Assembly: GCF_016107395.1 (NCBI RefSeq)
Contig: NZ_JAAIKO010000008.1
Span: 207,402 to 271,401, forward strand
From: Streptomyces fildesensis
GTDB lineage: Bacteria; Actinomycetota; Actinomycetes; Streptomycetales; Streptomycetaceae
Length of the DNA: 64,000 nt
Reading direction: 5' to 3'
Numbering within the stretch: the stretch's first letter is position 1; each line of letters opens with the position of its first letter. Positions 51,043-60,452 of the stretch are shown here, one piece after another. The notes under the pieces are model-generated. The model saw only the letters and a list, made by a program, of their open reading frames with translations, had not been told where the DNA came from and made no database searches. The position numbers and the translations under genes were made by a program.

Positions 51043-54000
51043 CTAACGCTCCTGGTTCTGAGGGCCACCGTAGTGATGGTCGGGGGCCTGGCCGTTCGTG
51101 TCAGTTCCCGCAGTGCGTCCCTGCTGGACGCCACGGCGCAGATTGCTCAGCCGGCCGCGGACGTCCTCCGGCGCGCGGGAGACCTGTGGGCCGCCCTGCG
51201 GAGTCTGCTGTGCGGTACCCGCGACCAGGTTGGCCTTGGGTACTCGACGGGGCAGGCCGGAGGGGGTTACCCCACCCGCCTTGGGTTCGCGGACCTGTTC
51301 GGCCCGCTGCCAGTGCTGGTCGTTCTGGGAACGCCAGTCGGTCTCGGCCTCTTCCGGCGCCTGTTCCGGCTCCGGATCGGGCTGGGGGACCGGCTGGACC
51401 GCCGGCTCCGCCGCCACCTGGTCCGGTTGCGGCCACTGCCGGTCGCGGCGTGGCAGGCCGGCATCCGTCAGCGAGGGGGAGCCTACGCTCTCCGGCGCCC
51501 CGAAGGGGGCCCCGGGAACGGAATCCGGCGCCTGCTGATCCTGCTGGGCGACGGGCTGCGCCCAGTCGTCCAGCACGGGTGGGACGGGAGCTCCGGAAGG
51601 TGCGGGCTGGACCGGGAAGTCCTGCTGCCACTCCGGCTCGTAGGACGACGGCTGCTGGTACGCGGGCTGCGCACCGTACGGGTCGCCCTGACCGTTGTAC
51701 TCCGGCTGGCCGGCGAAGTCCTGCCCGCCGAAGTCCTGCCCCTGGAAGTCCTGCGCCGGGTAGCCCTGGCCCTGGAAGTCCTGGCCCGGGGCGTAGCCGC
51801 CGTCGTACTGCGGCTCGTACCCCTGCTGGTCCTGCTGTCCCCGCTGCCGCGGGATGTCGTCGCCGAACATCGCGACGTCCTCCGGCCGTTCCGAGGCCGA
51901 GGCCTCCAGTTGGGCACGGCGCTCCTCGCGCTGCAGCGAGCGGCCGACGGGGTCGAGCTGCCCGGGGGCGCCGGAGGCCGTGAACGCGGACTCGTCCGAC
52001 CGCTCGTACTGGGAGTCGTCGAAGCCCAGCTCGGCGGCGGTCGGCTGGTAGCCGAACTCGGCGGTCGAGTGCTCGGGGACGATGCGCGACACGGTGAAGT
52101 CCGAATCGTCGTCCTCGGGCAGCTGGTCCTCGCCGCCACCACCGTGGGTGATCGGCTCCGGGAGCATGACGAGCGAGGTGGTGCCGGCCTGCTCGCCCGA
52201 GGGGCGCAGCTGGACGCGGACACCGTGCCGGTCGGCGAGCCGGCCGACCACGAACAGGCCCATCCGCTGGGAGATCGCGACGTCCACGGTCGGCGGGTCG
52301 GCCAGCTTGTGGTTGATGTCGGCGAAGTCCTCGGCGGTCAGGCCGATGCCCTTGTCGTGGATCTCGACCATGACGCGGCCGTCCGGCAGCCGGGTCGCGG
52401 TGACCCGCACCTTGGTCTGCGGCGAGGAGAACGTGGTGGCGTTCTCCAGCAGCTCGGCCAGCAGGTGCACGAGGTCGGTCACGGCGGTGCCGTGGATTTC
52501 CGTCTCCGGTATCCCGACCAGCTCGATGCGCTCGTACGCCTCCACCTCGGAGGCCGCCGCGCGCAGCACGTCGACGAGCGGGACCGGCTGGTTCCAGCGG
52601 CGGCCCGGCTCCTCGCCGGCGAGGACCAGCAGGTTCTCGCCGTTGCGCCGCATACGGGTGGCGAGGTGGTCCATCTTGAACAGGTTCTCGAGCTGGTCCG
52701 GGTCCGCCTCGTTGTTCTCCAGCTCGGTGATCAGCGTGAGCTGTCGCTGGATGAGGCCCTGGTTCCGGCGCGAGAGGTTGGTGAAGATCGCGTTGACGTT
52801 GCCCCGCAGCAGAGCCTGCTCGGCGGCGAGCCGCACGGCCTCGCGGTGCACCTGGTCGAAGGCGCGGGCGACCTCGCCGATCTCGTCGTGGCTGGTGATC
52901 GGGATCGGCTGGACCGTGGTGTCCACCCGGCCCGGGTCGGTGCGCGACAGCTGGTCGACCAGCCCCGGCAGCCGCTGTTCGGCGACGTCGAAGGCGGCGT
53001 TGCGCAGCTTGCGCATGCTGCGGCTCATGTTGCGCGCCATCATGCCCGCGATGATGAAGGCGACGATCAGGGCGAGGACGACGATGGCCGCGTTGATGAT
53101 CGCGTCGGTCTTGGCGCTGGAGGAGATGGTCTCGGCGTCGCCCACGGCCGTTTCTGCGAGGTTCTGCTCGACGGTCCGGTACGCGTCGAAGGCGAGCGTG
53201 TTGCTGGCGAACCAGCTCTCCGGGGTGATGCCCTCGGCGCGGAGCTCCTTGGCCGACTTGTCCGAGGCGATCTCGGCGACCATCTTCTCGATGCCCGGCG
53301 GGGGCACGAACGTCTGACCGGCCTGCTCGGCCTGCGCGGCGGCGGCCGTGAGCTGCTCCTTGCCCTTCTTCTCCGCGGCGGCCTGGGCGTCCTTCAGGTG
53401 CTGGGCGTCGGCGGGGGTACCGCCGCCGCTGTACTCCTGGAGCGCGATGCCCTGCAGGTAGAGGTACGAGGTGAGGGCGGTCTGCTGGAGCTTCTTCTCC
53501 CTGGCCGGCACCTGGCCCTCGACCAGGATGTGCATGCCGATGGAGCGGCTCAGCGACTCGGCGGCCTTGGCCAGCGAGATGGCGTAGAGGGTGCGGCCGT
53601 AGCTGGTGATGTTCCCGGTGCCGAGGTTCAGCTCGTTGGAGAGTTCCATCAGCGGGTGCTGCACGCTGACGTACGCCTCTTCGGTCTGCTTGTCGGGCAG
53701 CTGCCGGGTGTAGGCGGCCTTGCGGATGGTCTGCAGGCGGGGCTCCGCCTTGCGGAAGCCCTCCACGCGGCGCTCCAGGGAGGCGGAGGCGGGCATCTGG
53801 TCGACGGCTTCGTTGAAGACCTGGGCGGCGGCGTCGGTGGCCGCGTAGGCCCCTGTCACCACCGGGTCGTCCCGCCTGCCCTGCACCAGGGGAACGACCG
53901 TGACGTCACGTTCGTTGATCAAGGCGTGGCTGTAGCCGGCCGCCGCGCGCACCAGGATGGCGGTGCGCTTGGCGGCGTCCGCCTGCTGCCAGGTGTGCAC

Positions 54001-54237
54001 GGAGTTCTGCACGGTGAAGCCGCCCATGACGAGGGCGACGAGTACCGGGATGAGGAGGATGGCGTTCAGCCTGGTGGCCACCCGCCAGTTGCGCACCGCG
54101 AAACGGCTGCCGGACCCGGCAGGCTCCGGGGTGGCGACAGCGGTCGCGTCGGGCACGCCCTCGTACCGCTGGGGCGGTGTGAAATTGCCCCGGGGGCCAT
54201 CCGCGGAGCCCGGCTCTGCTCGCCTCGTGTCCCTCAC
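51043..54237 (-). CDS. cvnA: Conservon sensor kinase-like protein (CvnA), first copy
   Basis: 1064 residues. N-terminal cytoplasmic tail, TM1 (about 48-68, NAILLIPVLVALVMGGF), a long helical extracellular sensor (about 70-385), TM2 (AAIVVLALIVAFIIAGMMA), HAMP, then a histidine-kinase-type ATPase: DHLATRMRRNGENLLVLAG, LAELLENATTFS (N box), VEIHDKGIGL, RMGLFVVGRLADRHG. The last 350 residues are disordered, with QDFQGQ-type repeats, ending in a segment shared with the second copy (AGGVTPSGLPRRVPKANLVAG, ending NQER). GTG 54237 is chosen as the start; upstream frame is A/T-rich and lacks a signal. Confidence 0.93.
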   Translation of the reverse strand: MRDTRRAEPGSADGPRGNFTPPQRYEGVPDATAVATPEPAGSGSRFAVRNWRVATRLNAILLIPVLVALVMGGFTVQNSVHTWQQADAAKRTAILVRAAAGYSHALINERDVTVVPLVQGRRDDPVVTGAYAATDAAAQVFNEAVDQMPASASLERRVEGFRKAEPRLQTIRKAAYTRQLPDKQTEEAYVSVQHPLMELSNELNLGTGNITSYGRTLYAISLAKAAESLSRSIGMHILVEGQVPAREKKLQQTALTSYLYLQGIALQEYSGGGTPADAQHLKDAQAAAEKKGKEQLTAAAAQAEQAGQTFVPPPGIEKMVAEIASDKSAKELRAEGITPESWFASNTLAFDAYRTVEQNLAETAVGDAETISSSAKTDAIINAAIVVLALIVAFIIAGMMARNMSRSMRKLRNAAFDVAEQRLPGLVDQLSRTDPGRVDTTVQPIPITSHDEIGEVARAFDQVHREAVRLAAEQALLRGNVNAIFTNLSRRNQGLIQRQLTLITELENNEADPDQLENLFKMDHLATRMRRNGENLLVLAGEEPGRRWNQPVPLVDVLRAAASEVEAYERIELVGIPETEIHGTAVTDLVHLLAELLENATTFSSPQTKVRVTATRLPDGRVMVEIHDKGIGLTAEDFADINHKLADPPTVDVAISQRMGLFVVGRLADRHGVRVQLRPSGEQAGTTSLVMLPEPITHGGGGEDQLPEDDDSDFTVSRIVPEHSTAEFGYQPTAAELGFDDSQYERSDESAFTASGAPGQLDPVGRSLQREERRAQLEASASERPEDVAMFGDDIPRQRGQQDQQGYEPQYDGGYAPGQDFQGQGYPAQDFQGQDFGGQDFAGQPEYNGQGDPYGAQPAYQQPSSYEPEWQQDFPVQPAPSGAPVPPVLDDWAQPVAQQDQQAPDSVPGAPFGAPESVGSPSLTDAGLPRRDRQWPQPDQVAAEPAVQPVPQPDPEPEQAPEEAETDWRSQNDQHWQRAEQVREPKAGGVTPSGLPRRVPKANLVAGTAQQTPQGGPQVSRAPEDVRGRLSNLRRGVQQGRTAGTDTNGQAPDHHYGGPQNQER

Positions 54238-54318
54238 TTGACCAACAACCTCTCGGCGACAACACAGCAAAGTGCCGTTACTACTCTCGGGTTCTGCGAA
54301 TTTCAGCACGTCATGGGG

Positions 54319-54347
54319 GTAGTAGCCAAACGTCGTACAAAGTGCAA
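54319..54347 (-). promoter_or_regulatory. Promoter of the first conservon
   Basis: Minus strand TTGCAC (54347-54342), 17 bases, TACTAC (54324-54319). The 312-base gap 54238-54549 is A/T-richer than its surroundings and holds this promoter and the terminator of the second conservon; no gene is seen in it. Confidence 0.5.
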
Positions 54348-54493
54348 CGAACACTCGAACACGCTGACATAAATAGGGCATAAGCTCTTTGGGGTGCCAA
54401 ATCGCACGACTGGTATCACCGCAACGGAACCAGTCGAGCGCGGGGGGTGTTCGCCACCCGTCGATTCTCTGTCGAAACGTTATGAACGCAAGA

Positions 54494-54521
54494 ACCGGCC
54501 GTGTCAAATGACACAGCCGGT
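54494..54521. terminator. Terminator after the second conservon
   Basis: ACCGGC-CG-TGTCA (54494-54506) pairs with TGACA-CA-GCCGGT (54509-54521). It lies 29 bases beyond the cvnD stop on the minus strand, where it is followed by TCTTG. Confidence 0.75.
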
Positions 54522-54549
54522 CCTGGGGACAACTGGCAACCATGAAGGC

Positions 54550-55155
54550 TTACTTGAGTCGAGCCAGCAATGCGTGCTCCACGAGCGTGATCAACGCGCT
54601 CTTCGCCTCGCCGCGGTGGCGGGCGTCCGTGGTGATGATCGGAGCCTCGGGCCCGATCTGCAGCGCCTCGCGTACTTCCTCCGGCCGGTAGGGCTGGTGG
54701 CCCTCGAAACCGTTGAGGGCGACGACGAACGGCAGGCCGCTGTTCTCGAAGTAGTCCACGGCCGGGAAACAGTCCGCCAGCCTGCGGGTGTCGACCAGCA
54801 CGACGGCGCCGATCGCGCCCCGCACCAGGTCGTCCCACATGAACCAGAAGCGGTCCTGGCCCGGCGTACCGAACAGGTACAGGATCAGGTCGTCATCGAG
54901 GGTGATTCGGCCGAAGTCCATCGCCACCGTGGTGGTCGTCTTGTCCTGGACGTGGCTGAGGTCGTCGATCCCGGCCGACGCGGAGGTCATGACGGCCTCC
55001 GTGCGCAGCGGGTTGATCTCCGAGACCGCGCCGACGAACGTGGTCTTGCCCACGCCGAAGCCGCCCGCCACCACGATCTTGGCCGAGGTGGTGGACCGGG
55101 CCACAGGCGGGCCGTAAGCCGCCTGCGGTTGCGGTCTAGAGCTTGCGAAGTCCAC
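54550..55155 (-). CDS. cvnD: Conservon GTPase (CvnD), second copy
   Basis: 201 residues, same motifs as the first copy (VVAGGFGVGKTTFVG; FGTPGQDRFWFMWDDL; ALNGFEG). The N-terminus is nine residues longer (MDFASSRPQPQAAYGPPVARS). GTG 55155 overlaps cvnC by 20 bases, the same arrangement as in the first set. Synonymous differences from the first copy are many, unlike cvnB. Confidence 0.95.
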   Translation of the reverse strand: MDFASSRPQPQAAYGPPVARSTTSAKIVVAGGFGVGKTTFVGAVSEINPLRTEAVMTSASAGIDDLSHVQDKTTTTVAMDFGRITLDDDLILYLFGTPGQDRFWFMWDDLVRGAIGAVVLVDTRRLADCFPAVDYFENSGLPFVVALNGFEGHQPYRPEEVREALQIGPEAPIITTDARHRGEAKSALITLVEHALLARLK

Positions 55156-55543
55156 TGAGCACCCTTTCGAGCAGTGTCACATCAGGCTGTCCGCCGGCCT
55201 CGCCACTGCCCGGCTGGTGGATAGCGACCATGCCGGCCTCGGCGAGGTCGGCCACGAGAATGCGGGCCACGCCGAGCGGGAATCCCAGCAGCGCGGAGAT
55301 CTCCGCGACCGACTTGATCTCCCGGCAGAGGTGGCAGATCCGCTGGTGTTCGGGGAGCAGCCCCTGGTACTGGCCCGCATCGGCCGTGGTGCTGACCAGC
55401 GCCTCGATGGCGAGCTGGTAGCGCGGCCGGGTACGGCCACCGGTCATGGCGTACGGCCGCACCAGCGGCTGGTCGCCTTCATCCCCGTACGGCGCGTGGT
55501 GGGACGCGCCGTACGGGCCCGGCGAGGCGGGTGGCGGGGTCAT
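55136..55543 (-). CDS. cvnC: Conservon DUF742 protein (CvnC), second copy
   Basis: 135 residues. A short Pro/Gly/His-rich N-terminus (MTPPPASPGPYGASHHAPYG) and the DUF742 domain VRPYAMTGGRTRPRYQLAIEALVSTT to LERVLSGLRKL. ATG 55543 with GGAGGACCC upstream. The domain differs from the first copy at about a dozen residues (for example LGFPLGVA instead of LTIPLGVA). Confidence 0.94.
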   Translation of the reverse strand: MTPPPASPGPYGASHHAPYGDEGDQPLVRPYAMTGGRTRPRYQLAIEALVSTTADAGQYQGLLPEHQRICHLCREIKSVAEISALLGFPLGVARILVADLAEAGMVAIHQPGSGEAGGQPDVTLLERVLSGLRKL

Positions 55544-55620
55544 GAGGGTCCTCCGTGTCCGGGCAAAACGGTCTCGGTGCAGGAAGTACGCATCGTGCGG
55601 TGAAAACGTGATCAGAGCAG

Positions 55621-56043
55621 TCAGTGCATCAGGCTGCCCTGGAGTTCGGAGCGGAGGTCGGGGGTGAGGACGGTCCCGGTCCGGTCGACCAGCAGGGCCA
55701 TCTCGTACCCGACGAGGCCGATGTCGCACTCGGGGTGAGCGAGTACGGCGATCGAGGAACCCTCGGAGACGGACATGAGGAAGAGGAATCCGCGTTCCAT
55801 CTCCACGACCGTCTGGTTGACGGCGCCGCCTTCGAAGATGCGGGAGGCTCCGGCGGTGAGCGAGGTCAGGCCGGAGGCGACGGCGGCGAGCTGGTCGGCG
55901 CGGTCACGAGGGAAACCCTCGGACATCGCGAGCAGCAGGCCGTCGGCGGAGACCACCACCGTGTGGGACACCCCAGGGGTGTTGTCCACGAAGTTGGTGA
56001 TCAACCAGTTCAGATTCTGTGCCGCCTGGCTCATCGCACTCAA
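55621..56043 (-). CDS. cvnB: Conservon roadblock/LC7 protein (CvnB), second copy
   Basis: 140 residues; protein identical to the first copy except residue 3 (A for P) and the last residues (LMH for LLN). TTG 56043 lies next to the cvnA stop, with GGAGCGATAG ahead. The identical tract 55643-56036 covers almost the whole gene. Confidence 0.95.
   Translation of the reverse strand: MSAMSQAAQNLNWLITNFVDNTPGVSHTVVVSADGLLLAMSEGFPRDRADQLAAVASGLTSLTAGASRIFEGGAVNQTVVEMERGFLFLMSVSEGSSIAVLAHPECDIGLVGYEMALLVDRTGTVLTPDLRSELQGSLMH
55643..56036. repeat. cvnB identity tract, copy 2 (partner 50642-51035)
   Basis: See copy 1. The boundaries fall inside the gene at both ends, at the base after CATCG on one side and before AGTTCGGAG on the other. 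Confidence 0.9.
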
Positions 56044-59000
56044 CTATCGCTCCTGGTTATTCGTGCCGAAGCCCCGGCCGTCGGTGTTGCCATTGCCTGC
56101 CTCGCGGCCCTGCTGGATGCCACGCCGGAGGTTCGTCAGCCGGCCGCGCACATCGTCGGGCGCCCGGGAGACCTGAGGACCGCCCTGCGGCGCCTGCTGG
56201 GGGGTTGCCCCGCCTGCGACCAGGTTGGCCTTGGGTACCCGGCGCGGCAGACCGGAGGGAGTGACCCCGCCCGCCGACGGCTCGCGGACCTGTTCGGCCC
56301 GCTGCCGGAGTTCGTCGTTGGGAGAGGTGCGCCAGTTCGGCGTCTCCCGGGGCGCCGGCTGGGTCGGCTGGGCCGGAGTGACCGGCCGCGCCTGGACCGG
56401 AGCCGGTGCGGGCTGTTCGGCCCGGGCCCGCTGGGGCTGCTGCTGCGGCTGGGCCGGCGGCGTCTGCCGGGGCTGCGGAGCGGGACGGGCCGGAGCCGCG
56501 GGCGCGGCGGCGGTGGGAGCGGCGGGCGCCGCCCGTTCCACGTGCACCTGCTGCATCCGCTCGGCCTGACCGGTACGGAACCAGTCGGACTCCATCGTTG
56601 CGAAGATCGGCGTGGGCTCGTCACCGCGCGGCGGGGCCGGCGGCAGTGCCATCGGCTCGTTGACCGGCGGCAGTTGCGGCTCGACGCCGCGGTTCGGCTG
56701 CCGGTTGGCCTGCTGTGGGTAACCCTGCTGCTGATTGCCCTGCTGGCCGTTCTGCGACGGCTGGCCCTGCTGCGGCGGCCGGTTCCCGTTGAACCCGCCC
56801 GCGGCCGGAGGCCCGCCGCGCTGCGGCAGACCCTGGGCCGGGACGTTCTGGCCCGGGTACGGCTCGGTCAGCGACCGGTCGCCCGCCGGGGGAGTGCCGA
56901 CCACCGGGAACTGCCCGGTGTCGGTCCGGCCGTCGGGGTAGCCGGGGCCGGCCTGCTGCCGGCCGGCCGGCAGCGGGAACTCGCCGGTACCGCTGTTGTC
57001 GGGCTGCGCGGGGCGCTGGAACTCACCCGTGGACTCCGGCTGGTACCCGTCGGGGCGAGCCCCGCCGCGTACCGGGGCCGGGCCCGGTGCTCCGCCGAAG
57101 ACGTCGGAACGGAAGCCGCCGGGGCCCGCGTCCTGCGCGGTGGGCGCGGGGTACGGGTTGTTCGTCGGGGAGAACGGGTCGCCGAGCGGCAGACCGGCGT
57201 CCTGCCGGGAGCCGGCACCCGGGTTCGGGCGCTGGTAGTCGCCCCGCGGCTGCGGCTGCTGCGGTGCCGGGCGTGAGCCGGGCGGCGGGCCGTCGAAGTC
57301 GGGGCGCTCGAACCTGGCGGTGGACTCCACGTCCTCGTGGCCGCGCGGAGCGTCCATCGCCGGGCCGCGGTCGGCCGGAGCGGGGAAGCCCTGCTGCGGG
57401 TTCCCGCTGCGCTGCGGCTGGCCCTGCGGGGGCTGGCCGCCCTGCGCCCAGCTCGGTCCGGACGGCTGCGGCTGGCCCTGCGGCTGGCCGTTGTGCTGGC
57501 CGCCGCGCCGGGTGCCGGTGCCGCCCTGGCCACCGAGGCCGGGGCCGCCGCCGGAGTTCAGCGCCGGGCGCTGCCCGCCGCCCGCGACCTGGCCGCGCTG
57601 CGGCGGCCGGCCGACCTGTCCCGCGGGACCGGCGGGGGCACCGAAGGCGTTGGTGGCGGGGGCGCCGGGGCCGTTGGGCGTACCGGGCATGCCCGTCGCG
57701 ATCGGGCCGCGCTTGCCTGCGGCCGCGTTCTTGGCGTTCTGGCCGCCCTGCGTGACGTCCACCGGCAGCATGACGAGCGCGGTGGTGCCGCCGGAGTCCG
57801 ACGGGCGCAGCTGGATGCGGATGCCGTGTCGCAGGGACAGCCGGCCGACCACGAACAGGCCCATGCGGCGGGAGACCGAGACGTCCACGGTCGGCGGGTT
57901 CGCGAGCCGCTCGTTGATGTCCGACAGGTCCTCGGGCGAGAGCCCGATGCCGGTGTCGTGGATCTCGATGAGCACCCGGCCGTCCGGCAGCGCGTGGCCG
58001 GTGACCTTCACCTTGGTCTGCGGGGAGGAGAACGAGGTGGCGTTCTCCAGCAGCTCGGCGAGCAGGTGGACGAGGTCGTTGACGATACGGCCGGTGACCT
58101 CGGCGGCGGGCACCGAGGTGAGCTCGATGCGCTCGTACTGCTCCACCTCGGAGGCGGCGGCACGGAGCACGTCGACCAGCGGGACCGGGCGGGTCCAGCG
58201 GCGGCCCGGCTCCTCACCGGCGAGGACGAGGAGGTTCTCGCCGTTCCGGCGCATACGGGTCGCGAGGTGGTCGAGCTTGAAGAGGCTGGACAGCTGGTCC
58301 GGGTCCTGCTCGCGGCTCTCCAGCTCGGAGATGAGCGAGAGCTGGCGCTGGATGAGGCCCTGGCTGCGGCGCGAGAGGTTGGTGAACATCGCGTTGACGT
58401 TGCCTCGCAGGAGCGCCTGCTCGGCGGCGAGCCGGACGGCCTCGCTGTGGACCTCGTCGAACGCGCGGGCGACCTGGCCGATCTCGTCCCGGCTGTGGAT
58501 ACCGATCGAGACGACGGACGTGTCGACGTCCTGCGGGTCGGACTCCGACAGCTGCTTGACCAGCTCGGGCAGCCGCTTCTGGGCGACGTCCTGGGCGGTC
58601 TCCTGCAGCCGGCGCAGGGAGCGGATCATCGAGCGGGCCACGATGAAGGCGCCGACGACGGCGACACCGAGGACGATCAGGATGATCGCACCGTCGATGA
58701 TCGCCTGGCGCTGGGCCTCGCCCCGCAGCTTGAGGGCCTGCTGCTGCATCTCGTTGAGCAGCGACCGCTCGATGTTGGTCATCGCCTGGATCTTGCTCCG
58801 GGCGGCGTCGTCCCAGTCGCGGTAGGTGGCTCCGGTGGCCTGGAAGGTGTTGATGCCGCCCTTGGAGTTCAGGATCCGGGTGGCGTTGGTGTCGTGGTTC
58901 TTGATCGTGTCGTTGCCGCCCTCGAGGGGGGCCATCAGCTCGACGGAGTCGGCGCCGCCGTAGATCTTCCCGAACCGGGTCAGCGCGGTCTTCTCGGACT

Positions 59001-59850
59001 GCGCGGCGGCCTTCGCGTACTGCCAGTCGTTCTCCGAGAGCGTGACGCCGCCCTGCGGGGCGAGCGCGGCGCTGATCACCGCGCGCTGGATGGATTCGAA
59101 CTCCTTGGCGGAGGAGAACGCGGCCAGCGCGCGGGTGCTGCGGATCATTTCCTGGTTGCTGGTCGCCTGCGCCATGTCCTGGGACAGCGAGAGCAGCGAC
59201 TGGATCAGCGAGTCGTACTTGTTGACCGTCAGCGCGATGTACTGCGGCTGCTGGTAGGCCTGGTCACGGATCTCGTTGATGCTGCCGAGCTGCTGCTCGA
59301 TCGCGAGCAGGGTGGAGCGGACACCGACGAAGACCTGGTCGTTCGGGTCGACGTCGTCGGTGGTGCTCTGGAAGAGCTTGCGGTAACGGTCGGTCGTCTC
59401 CCGGGAGGCGCCGACGGCGTCGTCGCTCTTGCCGGTGCCGGAGGACATCGGTCCCGCGGAGCGGTCCCGTTCCTCCTGCAGCGCGCCGGCGAGGTCGGTC
59501 GCGTGCTCGGTGATCTCGGTGAGCTGCTTCATGTGCTCGAGCTGGGCGATGTTGTCCAGCGAGCTGGAGATACGCAGCGCACCGAGCGAGGTGGCCGCGA
59601 CCACCGGCAGGGCGAGCAGAGAGATCAGACGGGTGCTGATCCTCCAGTTGCGCATGGCTATTCGGGGGCCTGGCTTACCGACACCGCCCGTGATCCGGCC
59701 GGCGTCGATGCCGCTGTGCGTGCTTGAGCGTCCGGCGGCCGCGGTGTTCACGGCGTCGTCGGATCGCTGCGGCGACGGACCGCTGTTGGCTCCGCCGGGC
59801 TGCTCCGGGTCGCCCGCAGCGCCGCTGTCCCTCTTGAAACGTCCCTGCAC
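56044..59850 (-). CDS. cvnA: Conservon sensor kinase-like protein (CvnA), second copy, NIT domain
   Basis: 1268 residues from GTG 59850 (VQGRFKRDSGAAG, the usual Streptomyces start; GAGG upstream). TM1 follows MRNWRISTRLISLLALPVVAATSLG; the extracellular part contains a nitrate/nitrite-sensing-type domain with LQEERDRSAG; TM2 is AIIDGAIILIVLGVAVVGAFIVA; then HAMP and the ATPase domain (LAELLENATSFS, VLIEIHDTGIGLSPED, RMGLFVVGRLSLRHG). About 500 C-terminal residues are Pro/Gln/Gly-rich and probably disordered, ending like the first copy in NQER. The gene is first of its operon. Confidence 0.93.
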   Translation of the reverse strand: MQGRFKRDSGAAGDPEQPGGANSGPSPQRSDDAVNTAAAGRSSTHSGIDAGRITGGVGKPGPRIAMRNWRISTRLISLLALPVVAATSLGALRISSSLDNIAQLEHMKQLTEITEHATDLAGALQEERDRSAGPMSSGTGKSDDAVGASRETTDRYRKLFQSTTDDVDPNDQVFVGVRSTLLAIEQQLGSINEIRDQAYQQPQYIALTVNKYDSLIQSLLSLSQDMAQATSNQEMIRSTRALAAFSSAKEFESIQRAVISAALAPQGGVTLSENDWQYAKAAAQSEKTALTRFGKIYGGADSVELMAPLEGGNDTIKNHDTNATRILNSKGGINTFQATGATYRDWDDAARSKIQAMTNIERSLLNEMQQQALKLRGEAQRQAIIDGAIILIVLGVAVVGAFIVARSMIRSLRRLQETAQDVAQKRLPELVKQLSESDPQDVDTSVVSIGIHSRDEIGQVARAFDEVHSEAVRLAAEQALLRGNVNAMFTNLSRRSQGLIQRQLSLISELESREQDPDQLSSLFKLDHLATRMRRNGENLLVLAGEEPGRRWTRPVPLVDVLRAAASEVEQYERIELTSVPAAEVTGRIVNDLVHLLAELLENATSFSSPQTKVKVTGHALPDGRVLIEIHDTGIGLSPEDLSDINERLANPPTVDVSVSRRMGLFVVGRLSLRHGIRIQLRPSDSGGTTALVMLPVDVTQGGQNAKNAAAGKRGPIATGMPGTPNGPGAPATNAFGAPAGPAGQVGRPPQRGQVAGGGQRPALNSGGGPGLGGQGGTGTRRGGQHNGQPQGQPQPSGPSWAQGGQPPQGQPQRSGNPQQGFPAPADRGPAMDAPRGHEDVESTARFERPDFDGPPPGSRPAPQQPQPRGDYQRPNPGAGSRQDAGLPLGDPFSPTNNPYPAPTAQDAGPGGFRSDVFGGAPGPAPVRGGARPDGYQPESTGEFQRPAQPDNSGTGEFPLPAGRQQAGPGYPDGRTDTGQFPVVGTPPAGDRSLTEPYPGQNVPAQGLPQRGGPPAAGGFNGNRPPQQGQPSQNGQQGNQQQGYPQQANRQPNRGVEPQLPPVNEPMALPPAPPRGDEPTPIFATMESDWFRTGQAERMQQVHVERAAPAAPTAAAPAAPARPAPQPRQTPPAQPQQQPQRARAEQPAPAPVQARPVTPAQPTQPAPRETPNWRTSPNDELRQRAEQVREPSAGGVTPSGLPRRVPKANLVAGGATPQQAPQGGPQVSRAPDDVRGRLTNLRRGIQQGREAGNGNTDGRGFGTNNQER

Positions 59851-60452
59851 TAGCGTCGCAACCTCTGGACCAGGCGTCCCCCGCATGTGCGGCGGGACGG
59901 TGTCGAGTCATGGGGGCCCCGGTGATCCCGGAGTAGGGATGACCGACGATGCCCTTCACCGCCACTCGATGCTCGTACGCGCCCCCTGACGCGCTGGCTT
60001 CGATTGATGTGGCGGTCCGGGGAATTCCAGCACAGTGCAGGATCTCCAACAAGGGCCGCAGCCCAGTCAATGACATGAGTGACTGACTGCGCCGGTCCGG
60101 GCACAGAGCGTTCAGGTCCGTTTCGGCGAAAGCCCGCGATTCTGGAACTTTTGGGCACCGAAGGGCGCTCCGGGCAGGGCGAACGGCTCGTGTCCGGGTG
60201 GAGGGTAAGGTCCGTGAACTCCCGTAATGTCCGCTTGGTGGAGGGGCGCGGACCGCCCGATTCGGGCCTTATGCCGGGTAGTTCGTGAGCAAAATCACAA
60301 CGAGATCGTTGCCTGGGTCGCGTAAATCGGGGAACTGTCGCCACTAGCCTGGATCTTTACGCACGGCAGCGTTCTGTAAACCAGTGCACCCAGGTGACCC
60401 CGCAGACCCGCGTCGCAACCGGCGCCCCGACCCCCTGAGGCCCAGACACCCC
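59851..60452. other. 602-base divergent control region
   Basis: No convincing gene. Left part: leader of the minus-strand cvnA. Right part (60280-60360) is A/T-richer (GCAAAATCACAACGAGATCG) and holds GGAAC (60331-60335) and TCT (60354-60356), an ECF-sigma-like spacing, plus TAGCCT (60345-60350); these may drive the 60-residue peptide gene. Open frames on the minus strand here lack coding bias. Confidence 0.5.

Noticed and set aside
50608..54372. A 1254-codon open frame on the plus strand across the first conservon
   Set aside because: It is the antisense shadow of cvnB and cvnA, which have clear domains; long antisense frames are expected in G/C-rich DNA.
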